From: Debaryomyces hansenii CBS767
Taxonomy: Eukaryota > Ascomycota > Pichiomycetes > Serinales > Debaryomycetaceae
Length of the DNA: 64,000 nt
Direction of reading: 5' to 3'
NCBI RefSeq assembly: GCF_000006445.2
Contig: NC_006046.2
Span: 992,001-1,056,000 of the forward strand
In this document: one piece after another, positions 44,939 through 56,252 of the stretch
How the letters are laid out: each line of letters begins with the position of its first letter
Numbering within the stretch: the first letter of the stretch is position 1
Position numbers and translations under genes: made by a program
The notes under the pieces: model-generated
Told to the model about the DNA's origin: nothing
Seen by the model: the letters and a program-made list of their open reading frames with translations, nothing else
Databases searched by the model: none

Positions 44939-46039
44939 ATGATAATGTTCAATATTGCTGCGTTGAAGGTGATAGGGAAGATACCTAACGTAAGAAATGT
45001 ATGTACTGGGAAAAAGGGATTGAGTATAGCATATTTTGGTAGCGATCAATTCAGTGTTCGGTCATTAAAAAAATTAGTAGAATATCACAGGAAGAACCCA
45101 GGAAAGGTGTCCTCTATAGATGTCATTACAAGAAGTATCAAACCTACTGGTCGGAATTTAAAAACATTTGTTGATGTCCCTATTGGTGAATATTGTGAAA
45201 GGGAAAAACTAAATATTCATAGGGCAGATTCATCTCATGATATCATGAACATTTTGTCCAAAAGTCAATTTAACCTAGCTATAGCCGTGTCATATGGCAA
45301 ATTAATTCCCGAAGGATTTTTGAATAGTATGAAATATGGTGGTTTGAACGTGCATCCGTCACTACTACCTAAATATTCGGGGTCCTCGCCATTACAGTAT
45401 GCATTGATGAATGATGATAGCTTTACAGGTGTAACAATACAAACATTACATCCAAGTAAGTTTGATAAAGGCGATATTATACTCCAGTCAGATCCTATAC
45501 CAATTGAAGAAACAGATAATCATGACAGCTTACAGAAGAAATTAGGAGAATATGGGAGTAATCTACTATTGAATGTGGTTGATAATCGACTTTTTGAATT
45601 ACCGAGAGAGACGAAGAATAACTGTTATGCATTTTCTCTTGCATCAAAAATAAAGCCTGTCCAAAGTGAAATACGATGGGATTTATTAACCTCAAGAAAA
45701 ATCAAGCGATTGAATGATGCATTGGGACAATTGCACTCATACAAATATTGTGATATTCGTAAGAAGAAGAAAGAAATTAAAGAAAATCAAAAAGTTATAT
45801 TCAATGATATTGAATTGACCAACGATTATGCTGAAGAATTATTGCAGCCAGGGGAATTTGTGCTAAGTAGAAATAAGAATAAATTAATTGTTAAAACGAT
45901 AGATGGTGCTATATCTATAGGGAAATTAAAATTTCAATATTGTGGTGAAGAAGATCCGAAAACTTTTATGAATTATTTAACTAAAAGATCGGGGAATACT
46001 AGTCGTATGTTTGTATCCCATTCGCAAATACAAGTGTAA
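44939..46039 (+). CDS. FMT1: Mitochondrial methionyl-tRNA formyltransferase
   Basis: 366-residue enzyme that formylates initiator Met-tRNA using 10-formyl-tetrahydrofolate in the mitochondrial matrix. The first 25 residues are basic/hydrophobic with no acidic residue (MIMFNIAALKVIGKIPNVRNV), fitting a mitochondrial presequence. The catalytic core has Asn137 and His139 in GGLNVHPSLLPKYSGSSPLQYAL and the acidic residue in the HPSKFDKGDIILQ motif, corresponding to the Asn/His/Asp triad of Fmt. A C-terminal tRNA-binding beta-barrel domain follows (about 245-366). ATG 44945 is an alternative start. In S. cerevisiae FMT1 lies next to RRN6. Confidence 0.93.
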   Translation: MIMFNIAALKVIGKIPNVRNVCTGKKGLSIAYFGSDQFSVRSLKKLVEYHRKNPGKVSSIDVITRSIKPTGRNLKTFVDVPIGEYCEREKLNIHRADSSHDIMNILSKSQFNLAIAVSYGKLIPEGFLNSMKYGGLNVHPSLLPKYSGSSPLQYALMNDDSFTGVTIQTLHPSKFDKGDIILQSDPIPIEETDNHDSLQKKLGEYGSNLLLNVVDNRLFELPRETKNNCYAFSLASKIKPVQSEIRWDLLTSRKIKRLNDALGQLHSYKYCDIRKKKKEIKENQKVIFNDIELTNDYAEELLQPGEFVLSRNKNKLIVKTIDGAISIGKLKFQYCGEEDPKTFMNYLTKRSGNTSRMFVSHSQIQV

Positions 46040-46101
46040 ATAATGTATGTATACTAATATGAATAAACCTTTATCATAAAAACTAGCTACTATCTATTGT
46101 T

Positions 46102-49100
46102 TTATAATAATACTTGGCAATGCTTGTTGAATTCTCCAACAGCTACACCAATGCGATTATATAAAAATGATCGATTAGCTCTTTCAGGAATTGGAATAAA
46201 TGGACCTTCCTTTTTCTTCAAGGTAATACTGATGCCTGTTGGTTCATTTGAAATTGATTTCACTTGCTCTAAAGGAATAATCCACTTAGATTTCAATGCG
46301 TTAACTTGAAATAAGATTATCTTTTTGAACGTGACAATTATTGCATTTTCTTCGCCTGGAAGAAGCAAATGTGCCAAGTATTTCTCGTTATATAGGGTTC
46401 CACCATCAATAGACATAAGCCAGAACTGACCTTGCGCTTCTCTTTGTTCGTAGGGTCTAATGACTTGATCATGGGAAATATAACGAGGTAACCTAACTTT
46501 ATCTAAGCCTTCGGCATCGAAGACTGTTGTTGTATTACGGATACCCTCACTTACATTGGATGCCAAGTCAAAAAATCCAATAGCCGTTTTGGTGGGTAAT
46601 CCAACAACACCTTTACCTAGTCCTCTGAGGAATCCTGACGCACCATGCTTGTTAGCACCTTCAATTGGTGCTGTTGCTATTCCAGTTACACCAGAGGATA
46701 TAGAATCAAAAAATGAATTAGCACCTGTTGCAAAACCATATAAAGCATGTTTAGGCTTGTTCCTACGTTGACTAAGACGACGACGTTCTTGGAAATTTTT
46801 ATCTAGTGTTGCAACTGATAATCCTTTGGCTAATGATCCAGTCACTTTTGCAAAAGAATCTGAAAAACCAAATATGGATTTCTTCAAGAAACTCAAGCCA
46901 CCTTTAGCGATGTCGATACCTAGCTCCTGTGGACGGTCGTTAATGATAAATCCTTGATATGGTTCATAGAATATATCTAGAACACCCGATGATAAATTAT
47001 TAAATAAACCAACCGGGTTTCCTAAGAAATCAGCCGATCCCAATATCTTATGAACTTGGTAAAAGAAGGATTGGCCGTAGTGAGTCTGGACTGCCTCTAC
47101 TAAAATAGGCATTGGAATTCTAATGTTTTCAATAAATAACGCATTCAACTTAATTGGAGCGTCATTAATGTTTCCAATTGCCATTGTAAGAACATTGAAG
47201 AAAAACATCAATGTATTCAGTGACGTAGTCCTATCTTCAGCATTAACTCTTTCTGTTCTAACAAAAGATAAATGAGTCAAAGTAGGTTGTAAATGCAATG
47301 CTTCGAAATATATATCACTGCTATTAGACAAACTCACTGGTTCAGGTAATTCCACAGTAGCATCACATAATTTATCTTGTTGTTCTTTATTCCAACTAGC
47401 TCCTGGGAAACGAGCAAAATCAAGTAATGCAAAAAGGAAATCTTCGTCAATTTCAACTGACATTTCTTGTAAAAGAATGGTTGCATACTTGATAAATAAG
47501 ACACCGTGTGAATCGTCTTTAACTTTACATATAGAAGCAGAAAATGACGGATGGTTGTTCATTTCCTTTCCAGATTTTGGTACAACACTTGGATATAAAA
47601 TAATTGGGAAATAGCCGCCATATAGTTGGTTATCAATTTGTATCCATTTCAATTTCATACTAAAATTCTGGTATAAGTCTGATTCGTTGTAACGCAATTC
47701 AATTCCTCTTAATGAAATGTAACATAATTCCTGTGCTCTTGTGTTGATCAAAGAAATTCCTAGACCTTCAAATCTGGTTATTATACGTGTGTGGTAATTC
47801 TCATCATTCTCAGTAGTTTCAAAGTTTTGTTGAGAAATACTTGCACTAGACTGTGATTGATTCTTCAATTTGTATAAACTAACAGAAGGATCATAATTCG
47901 AGATAATTAAGGATTGGGTAGGACCATCTGCCACAACGTTCAAATCAACAATAGTCTGCTCGTAGTCTTGTGTAGGTGGTAATCTAAACGGCTTTAAATT
48001 CCCGATCTCAGCTAAATTAACAGCTCTTTCACGGCCATGTGATCTAATTATCAACTCTTTAATGATTGCATTCGGGTAATCATAGGCATAAGGCATCACA
48101 CTCTTCGGTGGAACCTTATAAAATATTGGCTTGTATTGTGTATCATGCTTTACAACATCTCCATTTTCGTTAATATTTGGATCATTTTGACAAATGTAAA
48201 ATTCGGAATCACTAAAATTACGGATTGAATATGGCCAATTGTTATTGGCATTTTCTACTTGAATAAAGATCGTAGCATTTTCCAATAGAATGCTAACTTT
48301 AAGCAAAACTTGACCAACATTTTCTTTATAAACTTTTATGAATAGTTGGCCTACATCGTCAAGGGCGAATGGCGAAGACCAAGCTTTGGATGCATGAGAA
48401 AACTTCATCAGTAAACTTTTTTGATCAATACGACGCAAACCATACAACGGAATAAGTTCATTTGGAGCAACAACAGTTTGCTTAGTAGATCCGTTTTCCA
48501 CGATTTCTAGTGATTCGTCTAGACAATTGCGGAATATATATCTTGGAGCAATAGTAATGACTTTTGATAACTTATATTTTCCCTCACCTTCTGTAATTGA
48601 TATGCCGACATTCATTTCAGTTTGCTTGCCATTGACTTGTACTTTTGCAGCACTAGTCTGTCCAATTGCATCAAAACTCAAAGGTGATGTCCAGCTTGAG
48701 TCATTTACCTTGAGTAATGCTCTATTACTTGTATCTCCATGTTTATCAAACGAAAACATACTAGGAACTGTGGGTTTAAAAGATTTACTATTGGATAGCA
48801 TCATATTACCCTTCTCACTGACAATGATATTCTGATTCGTTCTGTTAAGGATGACATATGGTGAATAAACGACAACTTTCAAACTAGTACTTGTCGATTT
48901 CTTTCTTGGATAATATATCCGGAGCTTCAACAATTGTCCATTTTTATGCCTCAAGGTCATTGTAGATTCACGCTTAAATTCGCCTTTAGAAATGGCATTG
49001 ATGATTGCAAATTCTGATTTTTCAAATCCACAATCTTTTGGTTCCACACTAAGTAATAATAGACTTTCCAAACTCACCACATGTACATAGCTTTTAACAC

Positions 49101-52100
49101 CTTTAGGAATACATCCATTCCAATCCTTCTTCGCATTTTTATCGTACAATCTATAATCAAGATCAAATGGTAGCAAATTCTCAATTTCAACTGGTGCTGA
49201 TATAATGAATTTCATGTGTGGGTAAATTTTAGCAAGTGGTTCTTCAGGATCAGATTGAGCTTCTGTATGGAAGTAATAAGAAGATCTATCATTTCTGTTC
49301 GCAGCAGGGCAACATAATGGAGTACTACCATTCAACTGATCTCTCCAATGTAACTCCTGCTCTGACCAATTATATTCTGTATCGATATGTGGTCTTATCC
49401 TGAATGAGCCCGTATAAACACAGTCAATTGGCAAAGATCCTGTCATTTTTGATTTGACGACTATTTCTTCTGTAGTATCAGACATACCACCAAACACTTT
49501 TATAGCTATTGGAATATCTGCATCATTTTGAATCTTGACAGTAGACCTTAACCAAATTGTTTTCACGTTGTCTTCTCCTAGAGTTATTTGGCATGATAAC
49601 CTGTTATGAACTCCTTCAATCGCTGGATATAAAACGAAAAGGGACTCTCCTTCTCCAACAGCTGATATCCCAGTAACATCCTTATACTGTGATCCCAAAA
49701 GACTTATTCCAAGGACACCCAGTTTACTGTCAGAATCGAGATTCTCCCGAATATCCCGCCAATCTTCAAATGACCATGGAACCTTCTCATTTGATTTTAT
49801 CAACGTTTTGTCTTTTACAGTTCCATCATTCTGATTATTCCATGCTTCTATATCATAGCCTGTTTCATTAACAATACGATATGGATCATCTTCTCCTCTT
49901 GACTTTAATTTCTCTTCGGTAGTTATTAATGAAAAAACTTGAGATAGTAATGCAATAGAACGGGAGGATATATTAGCTTCCGCTAACTGTCTAGAAACGA
50001 CATCAATCATTATGCTTGTAGCCGGTGATATTTTCTTAGACGCATAAACCGAAATAGGCCATGGTTCAATCAAAGGTTCCCACGTCGATCTGGAGTAATT
50101 ATAAATATTAATAAAAGATTCAATATGCGTCTCGGCACTAAGATCCGTAGACCAATTGATAGCTTTAACATCGAACGGCTTTATGTTCATATCAAGTACA
50201 GGTAATTCATGAATATCTCCAATCAATACAAATCTCAAACCTCCAATAGAAGCATTAAGTTCTTCGCCTTTGACAATCACTTGAGGATCACCTTTATCTT
50301 TATTTACTGGTCCACTTTTCTTCGTCATATTTGATAATATTGAAGGTGCATATTGTGACAATCTCTTTTTAAATTCTTCCGAAAAGTTGTATTCTTCATT
50401 ATCGGTGTTAGTGATGGTATTTCCATGTGCCTCATTATATAGTTCTGTTGCTCGGTTGAAGATATTCAATGCAAGTCTTATATCTCTCAACGATAATCTC
50501 ATAAGCATAGGCTCAATTGATGCTTCTATATTAGTAAGAAAACTTGTCTTGGTTGAACCTCTAGAGTCATGAGCAAACGAAATAGAAAAGTCATCAATAA
50601 TTCTTAATCTTTTGTCGTCAAATGAATCCATTGTACACAAGAACATGCCAATATTATTTGCCGCAAGAGATATCACATTTTGACTGGTGATCAATATTTG
50701 TTCTACTTTAAATACAATTGCTTCCGTATTCTCCTTCGTTGAGTCTGCAAGTAATATCACAGATGGTTCTGTAATGTTTATAGAAAACCCAATAGATTGA
50801 GAAGGTGTCTCCTCTGTTTGTTCTCTCCTTGCTTTTAACATTTTTGGACCAGATTCATCTTCGCATTGGGTACCAGTAACTCCTTCCTCTTCTTCTTCTT
50901 CATATTCTTCTTCCTCTTCATCTTCATCTTCTTCTTGGCTTATAGGCCCTTGTCTTGCCAGACCATTATTAATAAAGGATTGTAATTCAAAGATATAATC
51001 AAGAGCTAGAATCGTTTTAGGGTTATCTACCGTTAACATGACCGTGATATGTTTACTATCGGACTTCCCATCTGTTGATGCCTTGAAAACAAACTGGTTA
51101 GTATCGTGACTTACCAGAGGAATGATTTCCGGGAACTTATTACTAGTTCCTTCTCTAACATCCATAACGACGAATGATTTCACGTTCATATCAGATACAA
51201 AGTGAGAATCTTCAGTCATATCTAACGTGAAAGACAGGCCATTTAAAGAAAAGGATGAAATTTTGGTTGATTCATAATTTGAAATTCCCGTGGTTCTGTT
51301 ATATAAGGTTAATGATAACCTAGGTACATCAAAACTGGCAATTAGTTTTTTATGTTTACTTGGTGGGGCTTGTTTCTCATCCTTAATAACTGATGTTTCT
51401 TGAGTCGTGTTCTCTGAATTATTTCCTTGATTATCATATTTGGCAACAGCATTAGCGTTAACCGCATCCGCTTCTATATCATCAAACAGGTCACCAACAT
51501 CAGAAATATTGAGCGCCCTGCCGACTGATTCAGAAAGTTCCAACAAATACTGTAACTGTAATTCAGTCAAATGCACATCAATTTCTGGCATTTTTCCTGT
51601 TACAACAAATGTGGGTTTCGATTCAACATATTCTTCAGAGTAGTCGACTTTAAAACTAATGTCTAAGTCATTTACAAGTTCTGATTGTTGTTCAACCCCT
51701 TCATCGAAATGAAATTGTGATTTGAGACTAATTTTACGAATACCAGCTATGATAACATTCTGAATTGTAGAATCATCCCCGGCTTTGAGAAACTCATTGG
51801 AGGCATATAATTCACCTAAATGAACAGTCATGTTATCATACTTATTTTTAGGGCTATCGACAAGTTTTGGAAAAACGATTATAGGAGCCTGTACTAAGAA
51901 ATTAAATTTTATTTTGTTTGCTCCTTCGATTTGACTTGCTTGATTGATAGCTGCTTCTCGGGTTTGGTCATAAATGGCTTTCATCCGTTGAAATTGACTT
52001 AAGTAATTGAATATTTTACCAAATGCATCCTCAACAAAATTAATTCTTGCTGAACCTGTTTTGAATTCAATTAACGTATTATACGGATTACAATTTGTTT

Positions 52101-55100
52101 CCTTATCAAAGGTCTTGTAAGTAAATTCGGCTAAGTTGTTTCCTTCGATGCTTATCAAACGACGTAAAATTGAATCTCTTGGAGAACCTTGATTAACTTC
52201 ATCGTGCAAACTTAAAGCCCCAAGTCTACCTTGGACTTCTAATTCTTCTGGTAATAAGAAAACGTTGATACTAGCTGTACTTAATTGTAAAGTAGCTAAT
52301 TTTAATCCGTCTTCATTCAAAACCATAATAATACTCTCCAAATTAACAACAACATTAATTTTTTGCGGAGACGTATCAGCATCATCAGAGTTATTATGTT
52401 TGATTTCATCGGCTTCATTAGGCGGTTCATTTGGATCGGTAAATGTATTTAAAATAAAATTAAGAAGACTCAAAATCGATTTACGGCTGACAACAAATTT
52501 AACTGTGGCAATGTCAACAATAATGTCCTGGTCAAAAACTTCGATTTCTTTTCCGTTATGTTCAACGACTCTTTGAGTTCTCAGATAGTCTAATTTGAAC
52601 AAATCCTTTTTCTTTTCTTTCTGGTTATCAATTTCAGCAAATTTATTGGATGAAACCAATGCTTCAAATTCTGGAACCCCTGACTTCTCAATATGATCGA
52701 TTAAGTTTATATCAGTAAGAGCCAAATCAAGATGCATATCGTTAGAAGTTTTGGAGAAAACTAATTTTAGCGAATCGCCTACTAAATCGACAAGCGGCTC
52801 AGTTTCTAAACTAATACCATTGATACATCTAGATAACGAAATGTTAACGATATCAACCTTAAAATCAAATTCAAATAGTTTTTCTTGAATAGACTCTGCC
52901 TTCATGTCTTTCGTAGCTTTACTCGATATTATTGAAGACGTTTCGGTATCATCTATTTCTATCGATGTTTCCTTGTTATTACCGTACGCGTTGAATATGC
53001 TTGAATCATCAAAATCAGTCGTATCAAGATTTGGTATAGCTTTATCGATAATTTTCATTATTGTCTTATACTGAAAATCATTTATTGCGACATCAAACTT
53101 AGTTACTTCCCCGCCTACTTTAATTTTAGCCAAATTGTATGCATCCGGAAGAATTGATATTCCCAATAATAACTTAAGATTCAATTTATCTAAAATCAAA
53201 GCTGACTTGTGCTTATCATCATTATGTAACTGTTCCATGGTTGACTTAATATTAGGACCAACCAAGAATTGTGCATCCTGTAAATGGAGGTTAAACTGGT
53301 CATACATTAGGTTCTTCAATTGATCCCAATCATCAGATGTATATCTTTCCTTGGATTTTATTTCTTCTATCTTAGATTTTTCAACTAAATTACTTACAAC
53401 ACTGATATGGCCCGCATCTAAGATTGCAACAGGAGACTTCCAATTTGTAGGATCCAATGGTAGTATAATTAGAGGTGCTTGTAAATCTAACTTCACATTA
53501 ATGGTCTTATGTTCTTCTAAAGCATATTGAAGCCCTATACGTGTCTGTGAAGTTAGCCCCTCCATTGTTGCTTCTGCTGCATTCATAACAGCACCAATAG
53601 TATCAAGATGAACCTTTGGGGGGGTAAAGAATTTAATAATTTCCTCTATGAAGTGTGGATTATAGAAAATTGTCATAGATTTTAATTTACCCAATAGCAT
53701 GGAATCGGCACTTTCATCTAGCGGATTATTCTCAAAAGAAACCTTGAAAAATGGATCGCTAGTAGTTAACCCCAACGATGACACGTCTGTTTCCAGATCC
53801 TCATTATGCAAATGGGAATGTTCTTGTTTCACACTAACAATGTGTTTATATAACGTGGTCTTCGTACCATCTTCAACTCTAAATTCCTGTAACTGTAAAT
53901 TAACCAAAAAAGAATCCTGTCTTTGATATATCTGAGTTGTAAACCCTTCGAAAATAACTTCTGCTAGATTAGGCTCACTTTTCTTCTGTCTTATGGAAAT
54001 ACCACCTTTCTTTAACGACGTTAAGAGCTCAACTTTGACTCTATCTCTAGGCATGTCAATTGATTCCACTAATGCTTGATTTTCATCATATTCTATGGCT
54101 TCATATAATGCTTTTCGTTGATCGTCACTTAATTGTAAGTCCGCGGTTGAATCTGTCTCAGGGGTACTATCTTCAACCGGCTTAGAACCACCCCACCAAG
54201 ATGAAAGCCAGCCACCACTTTGTTCATCTTTCTTTTGAGAAGTTGAAGAACTAGACGTGAGAACCCTTTTATTCTCCTTGCGGATTTCAGTCTTAGCTAA
54301 TGACCTATAGAACTTGATATCTTCAAATGGTAGTTTTATCTCCAAACCTTCGAATTCTTTTTCTTGTTCAGAGGTCAATACCTTACTCAATTGCTTCATT
54401 TTCCAAAGATTTATATAAGCTTTTCTCTGATCCCTTCTGGTTGCGAAATACTCCCAGCTCCACTTATAGTTCTTTTCATGAATTTCATTCAATATAGATT
54501 TAGCTGCATATCTAAACCATTCCTTAGGGTCTTTCGCTACAGCTATCTTTGGTCTAAATTTTCTAAATTTCTGAGTTTTAATGTACCAGTGGAATTTAGA
54601 CGCGGTCCATAAAATATCCCTATATTGTTGGGAATCTAAATCAATTCCAAATTCATCGAAAAATAACTCAGCTTTAATGTGAGGAGACGTTTCTGTCGCT
54701 CCTCTTTTATGCACTGTCAATCTCCCTTCACCTGAAATAGGTTTAAGCAAGTATTGAATATCATTTATAAATGTCTCACTGGTAACCGATTCCTTGAAAA
54801 TTTTTAATAGTTCCTCAGAATCTTCAGTGAAAATGGTAGCAGAATCTGTATTCATGTAACAACTCAAATTCTTTAATGTCAATAACTTGTGTGTGAATGC
54901 TTGAGTGATTGAAATGAAGCTTGCGACCCACGATTCGTTGGACGAGACAGCCGACAATTCAGTCAATCTAAAACCAACAGAGTATGGGTTTTCTGTCAAT
55001 ACTGAATCGTCTTCATATCTAACGTGAATATTCTTGATCGTGACCTGTAAATTATCTACTATTTTGGTCACCAAACTCTCAGTAAACGATTCATTGTTAC

Positions 55101-55503
55101 TCAAGTCCGAGGAAATATCCCGATTCTGTGCTGCTGCCGCCTCGATGGCATTCAACCCTTCAAGCTTTTCCTTCTTCATCAGCAATTCCCTTCTCTCCTC
55201 CTCCGCTAGATCAAACTCTTGGACAACTATGGGCGATGCCAATACATAAACATCTTCTATCGTAATTTTCACCGGCTTGGACTTCAAATTGGACCATGGT
55301 ATCAGGATCGTCAATTCCCCCAAGTGCCCAAACTTTACATCTACCGGAAGCTTAAACTTGTCGAGCGACTCCTTTTTCAACCGCAAATTCTTCAATTTCA
55401 CATCTCCGCTCCAAATCCCAATATTCAACTGTTTGGGATCGAAGTTTTCAATAAACGATCCCAAAAACCTATTAAGAAGGTTAGCAACAAGAGATTCAAA
55501 CAT
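46102..55503 (-). CDS. VPS13: Bridge-like lipid transfer protein Vps13
   Basis: 3133-residue protein (yeast 3144) that forms a long hydrophobic groove carrying phospholipids between membranes at vacuole-mitochondria, nucleus-vacuole, endosome and prospore-membrane contacts. The N-terminal chorein motif is intact (MFESLVANLLNRFLGSFIENFDPKQLNIGIWSGDV). The extended rod follows; an acidic patch lies near residue 1530 (EEDEDEEEEEYEEEEEEGV). The Vps13 adaptor-binding region is at about 1900-2500 (IVNETGYDIEAWN, LLPFDLDYRLYDKN). The ATG2-C-like amphipathic region follows near 2800-2900 (GFATGANSFFDSISSGVTGIATAPIEGA). A C-terminal PH-like domain ends at GVAVGEFNKHCQVLL. Uninterrupted over 9.4 kb. 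Convergent with FMT1 (62 bp between stops). Confidence 0.97.
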   Translation of the reverse strand: MFESLVANLLNRFLGSFIENFDPKQLNIGIWSGDVKLKNLRLKKESLDKFKLPVDVKFGHLGELTILIPWSNLKSKPVKITIEDVYVLASPIVVQEFDLAEEERRELLMKKEKLEGLNAIEAAAAQNRDISSDLSNNESFTESLVTKIVDNLQVTIKNIHVRYEDDSVLTENPYSVGFRLTELSAVSSNESWVASFISITQAFTHKLLTLKNLSCYMNTDSATIFTEDSEELLKIFKESVTSETFINDIQYLLKPISGEGRLTVHKRGATETSPHIKAELFFDEFGIDLDSQQYRDILWTASKFHWYIKTQKFRKFRPKIAVAKDPKEWFRYAAKSILNEIHEKNYKWSWEYFATRRDQRKAYINLWKMKQLSKVLTSEQEKEFEGLEIKLPFEDIKFYRSLAKTEIRKENKRVLTSSSSTSQKKDEQSGGWLSSWWGGSKPVEDSTPETDSTADLQLSDDQRKALYEAIEYDENQALVESIDMPRDRVKVELLTSLKKGGISIRQKKSEPNLAEVIFEGFTTQIYQRQDSFLVNLQLQEFRVEDGTKTTLYKHIVSVKQEHSHLHNEDLETDVSSLGLTTSDPFFKVSFENNPLDESADSMLLGKLKSMTIFYNPHFIEEIIKFFTPPKVHLDTIGAVMNAAEATMEGLTSQTRIGLQYALEEHKTINVKLDLQAPLIILPLDPTNWKSPVAILDAGHISVVSNLVEKSKIEEIKSKERYTSDDWDQLKNLMYDQFNLHLQDAQFLVGPNIKSTMEQLHNDDKHKSALILDKLNLKLLLGISILPDAYNLAKIKVGGEVTKFDVAINDFQYKTIMKIIDKAIPNLDTTDFDDSSIFNAYGNNKETSIEIDDTETSSIISSKATKDMKAESIQEKLFEFDFKVDIVNISLSRCINGISLETEPLVDLVGDSLKLVFSKTSNDMHLDLALTDINLIDHIEKSGVPEFEALVSSNKFAEIDNQKEKKKDLFKLDYLRTQRVVEHNGKEIEVFDQDIIVDIATVKFVVSRKSILSLLNFILNTFTDPNEPPNEADEIKHNNSDDADTSPQKINVVVNLESIIMVLNEDGLKLATLQLSTASINVFLLPEELEVQGRLGALSLHDEVNQGSPRDSILRRLISIEGNNLAEFTYKTFDKETNCNPYNTLIEFKTGSARINFVEDAFGKIFNYLSQFQRMKAIYDQTREAAINQASQIEGANKIKFNFLVQAPIIVFPKLVDSPKNKYDNMTVHLGELYASNEFLKAGDDSTIQNVIIAGIRKISLKSQFHFDEGVEQQSELVNDLDISFKVDYSEEYVESKPTFVVTGKMPEIDVHLTELQLQYLLELSESVGRALNISDVGDLFDDIEADAVNANAVAKYDNQGNNSENTTQETSVIKDEKQAPPSKHKKLIASFDVPRLSLTLYNRTTGISNYESTKISSFSLNGLSFTLDMTEDSHFVSDMNVKSFVVMDVREGTSNKFPEIIPLVSHDTNQFVFKASTDGKSDSKHITVMLTVDNPKTILALDYIFELQSFINNGLARQGPISQEEDEDEEEEEYEEEEEEGVTGTQCEDESGPKMLKARREQTEETPSQSIGFSINITEPSVILLADSTKENTEAIVFKVEQILITSQNVISLAANNIGMFLCTMDSFDDKRLRIIDDFSISFAHDSRGSTKTSFLTNIEASIEPMLMRLSLRDIRLALNIFNRATELYNEAHGNTITNTDNEEYNFSEEFKKRLSQYAPSILSNMTKKSGPVNKDKGDPQVIVKGEELNASIGGLRFVLIGDIHELPVLDMNIKPFDVKAINWSTDLSAETHIESFINIYNYSRSTWEPLIEPWPISVYASKKISPATSIMIDVVSRQLAEANISSRSIALLSQVFSLITTEEKLKSRGEDDPYRIVNETGYDIEAWNNQNDGTVKDKTLIKSNEKVPWSFEDWRDIRENLDSDSKLGVLGISLLGSQYKDVTGISAVGEGESLFVLYPAIEGVHNRLSCQITLGEDNVKTIWLRSTVKIQNDADIPIAIKVFGGMSDTTEEIVVKSKMTGSLPIDCVYTGSFRIRPHIDTEYNWSEQELHWRDQLNGSTPLCCPAANRNDRSSYYFHTEAQSDPEEPLAKIYPHMKFIISAPVEIENLLPFDLDYRLYDKNAKKDWNGCIPKGVKSYVHVVSLESLLLLSVEPKDCGFEKSEFAIINAISKGEFKRESTMTLRHKNGQLLKLRIYYPRKKSTSTSLKVVVYSPYVILNRTNQNIIVSEKGNMMLSNSKSFKPTVPSMFSFDKHGDTSNRALLKVNDSSWTSPLSFDAIGQTSAAKVQVNGKQTEMNVGISITEGEGKYKLSKVITIAPRYIFRNCLDESLEIVENGSTKQTVVAPNELIPLYGLRRIDQKSLLMKFSHASKAWSSPFALDDVGQLFIKVYKENVGQVLLKVSILLENATIFIQVENANNNWPYSIRNFSDSEFYICQNDPNINENGDVVKHDTQYKPIFYKVPPKSVMPYAYDYPNAIIKELIIRSHGRERAVNLAEIGNLKPFRLPPTQDYEQTIVDLNVVADGPTQSLIISNYDPSVSLYKLKNQSQSSASISQQNFETTENDENYHTRIITRFEGLGISLINTRAQELCYISLRGIELRYNESDLYQNFSMKLKWIQIDNQLYGGYFPIILYPSVVPKSGKEMNNHPSFSASICKVKDDSHGVLFIKYATILLQEMSVEIDEDFLFALLDFARFPGASWNKEQQDKLCDATVELPEPVSLSNSSDIYFEALHLQPTLTHLSFVRTERVNAEDRTTSLNTLMFFFNVLTMAIGNINDAPIKLNALFIENIRIPMPILVEAVQTHYGQSFFYQVHKILGSADFLGNPVGLFNNLSSGVLDIFYEPYQGFIINDRPQELGIDIAKGGLSFLKKSIFGFSDSFAKVTGSLAKGLSVATLDKNFQERRRLSQRRNKPKHALYGFATGANSFFDSISSGVTGIATAPIEGANKHGASGFLRGLGKGVVGLPTKTAIGFFDLASNVSEGIRNTTTVFDAEGLDKVRLPRYISHDQVIRPYEQREAQGQFWLMSIDGGTLYNEKYLAHLLLPGEENAIIVTFKKIILFQVNALKSKWIIPLEQVKSISNEPTGISITLKKKEGPFIPIPERANRSFLYNRIGVAVGEFNKHCQVLL

Positions 55504-56252
55504 TTGTTCTTAAGTGTTTCTGTACCGTTTTCTATTATCGAAAGTTATATATGATATTTGGGATTATATATCAACAATTGAATTTAGATACCTTATTTCA
55601 GCTTATTGTTTGCTCTTGATACGTTTTCTTCTACTTCGCTGATAGCCGCCGTCTTTATGATAGAATCGCAATCAAATCTGGCTAAGGTTGCGAGAAAGTG
55701 GAATTTGGCATTTTTCGTATGTATGGGTGTATTTATTAAAATCCATACATCAATTTTGTCATTTTGTATCGTGACTACCGATTACTCATGCTCGCTAGAC
55801 CCCATAGGTTGTGGCGTTATCTTATCATATCCTTTGTAACACAGTATTAATATATTCATATTAGCATATCGAATACATATAGATAGAAACATTCGATAGT
55901 GTTTTTATTACATTAGTCAGTTCGTGTAGTGATCAACAAGCTTGAGTCGCTATCAGAATACGAATAACAGCTAATCATACTTGACAACCAGTGGTTCTAG
56001 CTTCGCAAAAGCGGCAGAATTTGAAAGGAGTCAAACAGCGGCAAATACAATACGAAATAGGCCAGGTGGCACTGTTGGATACAAGCCGACTAATATTGCA
56101 ACGTATTTGGACACAGATAGGCAGGTTTAGAGGTTCGATAATCAGTCATACCCTTATCTATTACACGTCTTTATACACAGTATCACCCCTCCTTTGGATA
56201 AGTAAGAGGATTTATTTAGTTGATAATCAAAAAAAAAAACTCAGTCATAGTA
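55504..56252. other. Divergent VPS13-ATG1 intergenic region
   Basis: 749 bp shared promoter region. It contains an A10 tract (56230-56239) in the ATG1 leader about 13 bp before the start codon. ORFs at 55606-55839 and 55991-56266 have TTG or weak starts and odd composition, and are not called. I recognise no specific regulator site. Confidence 0.4.
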
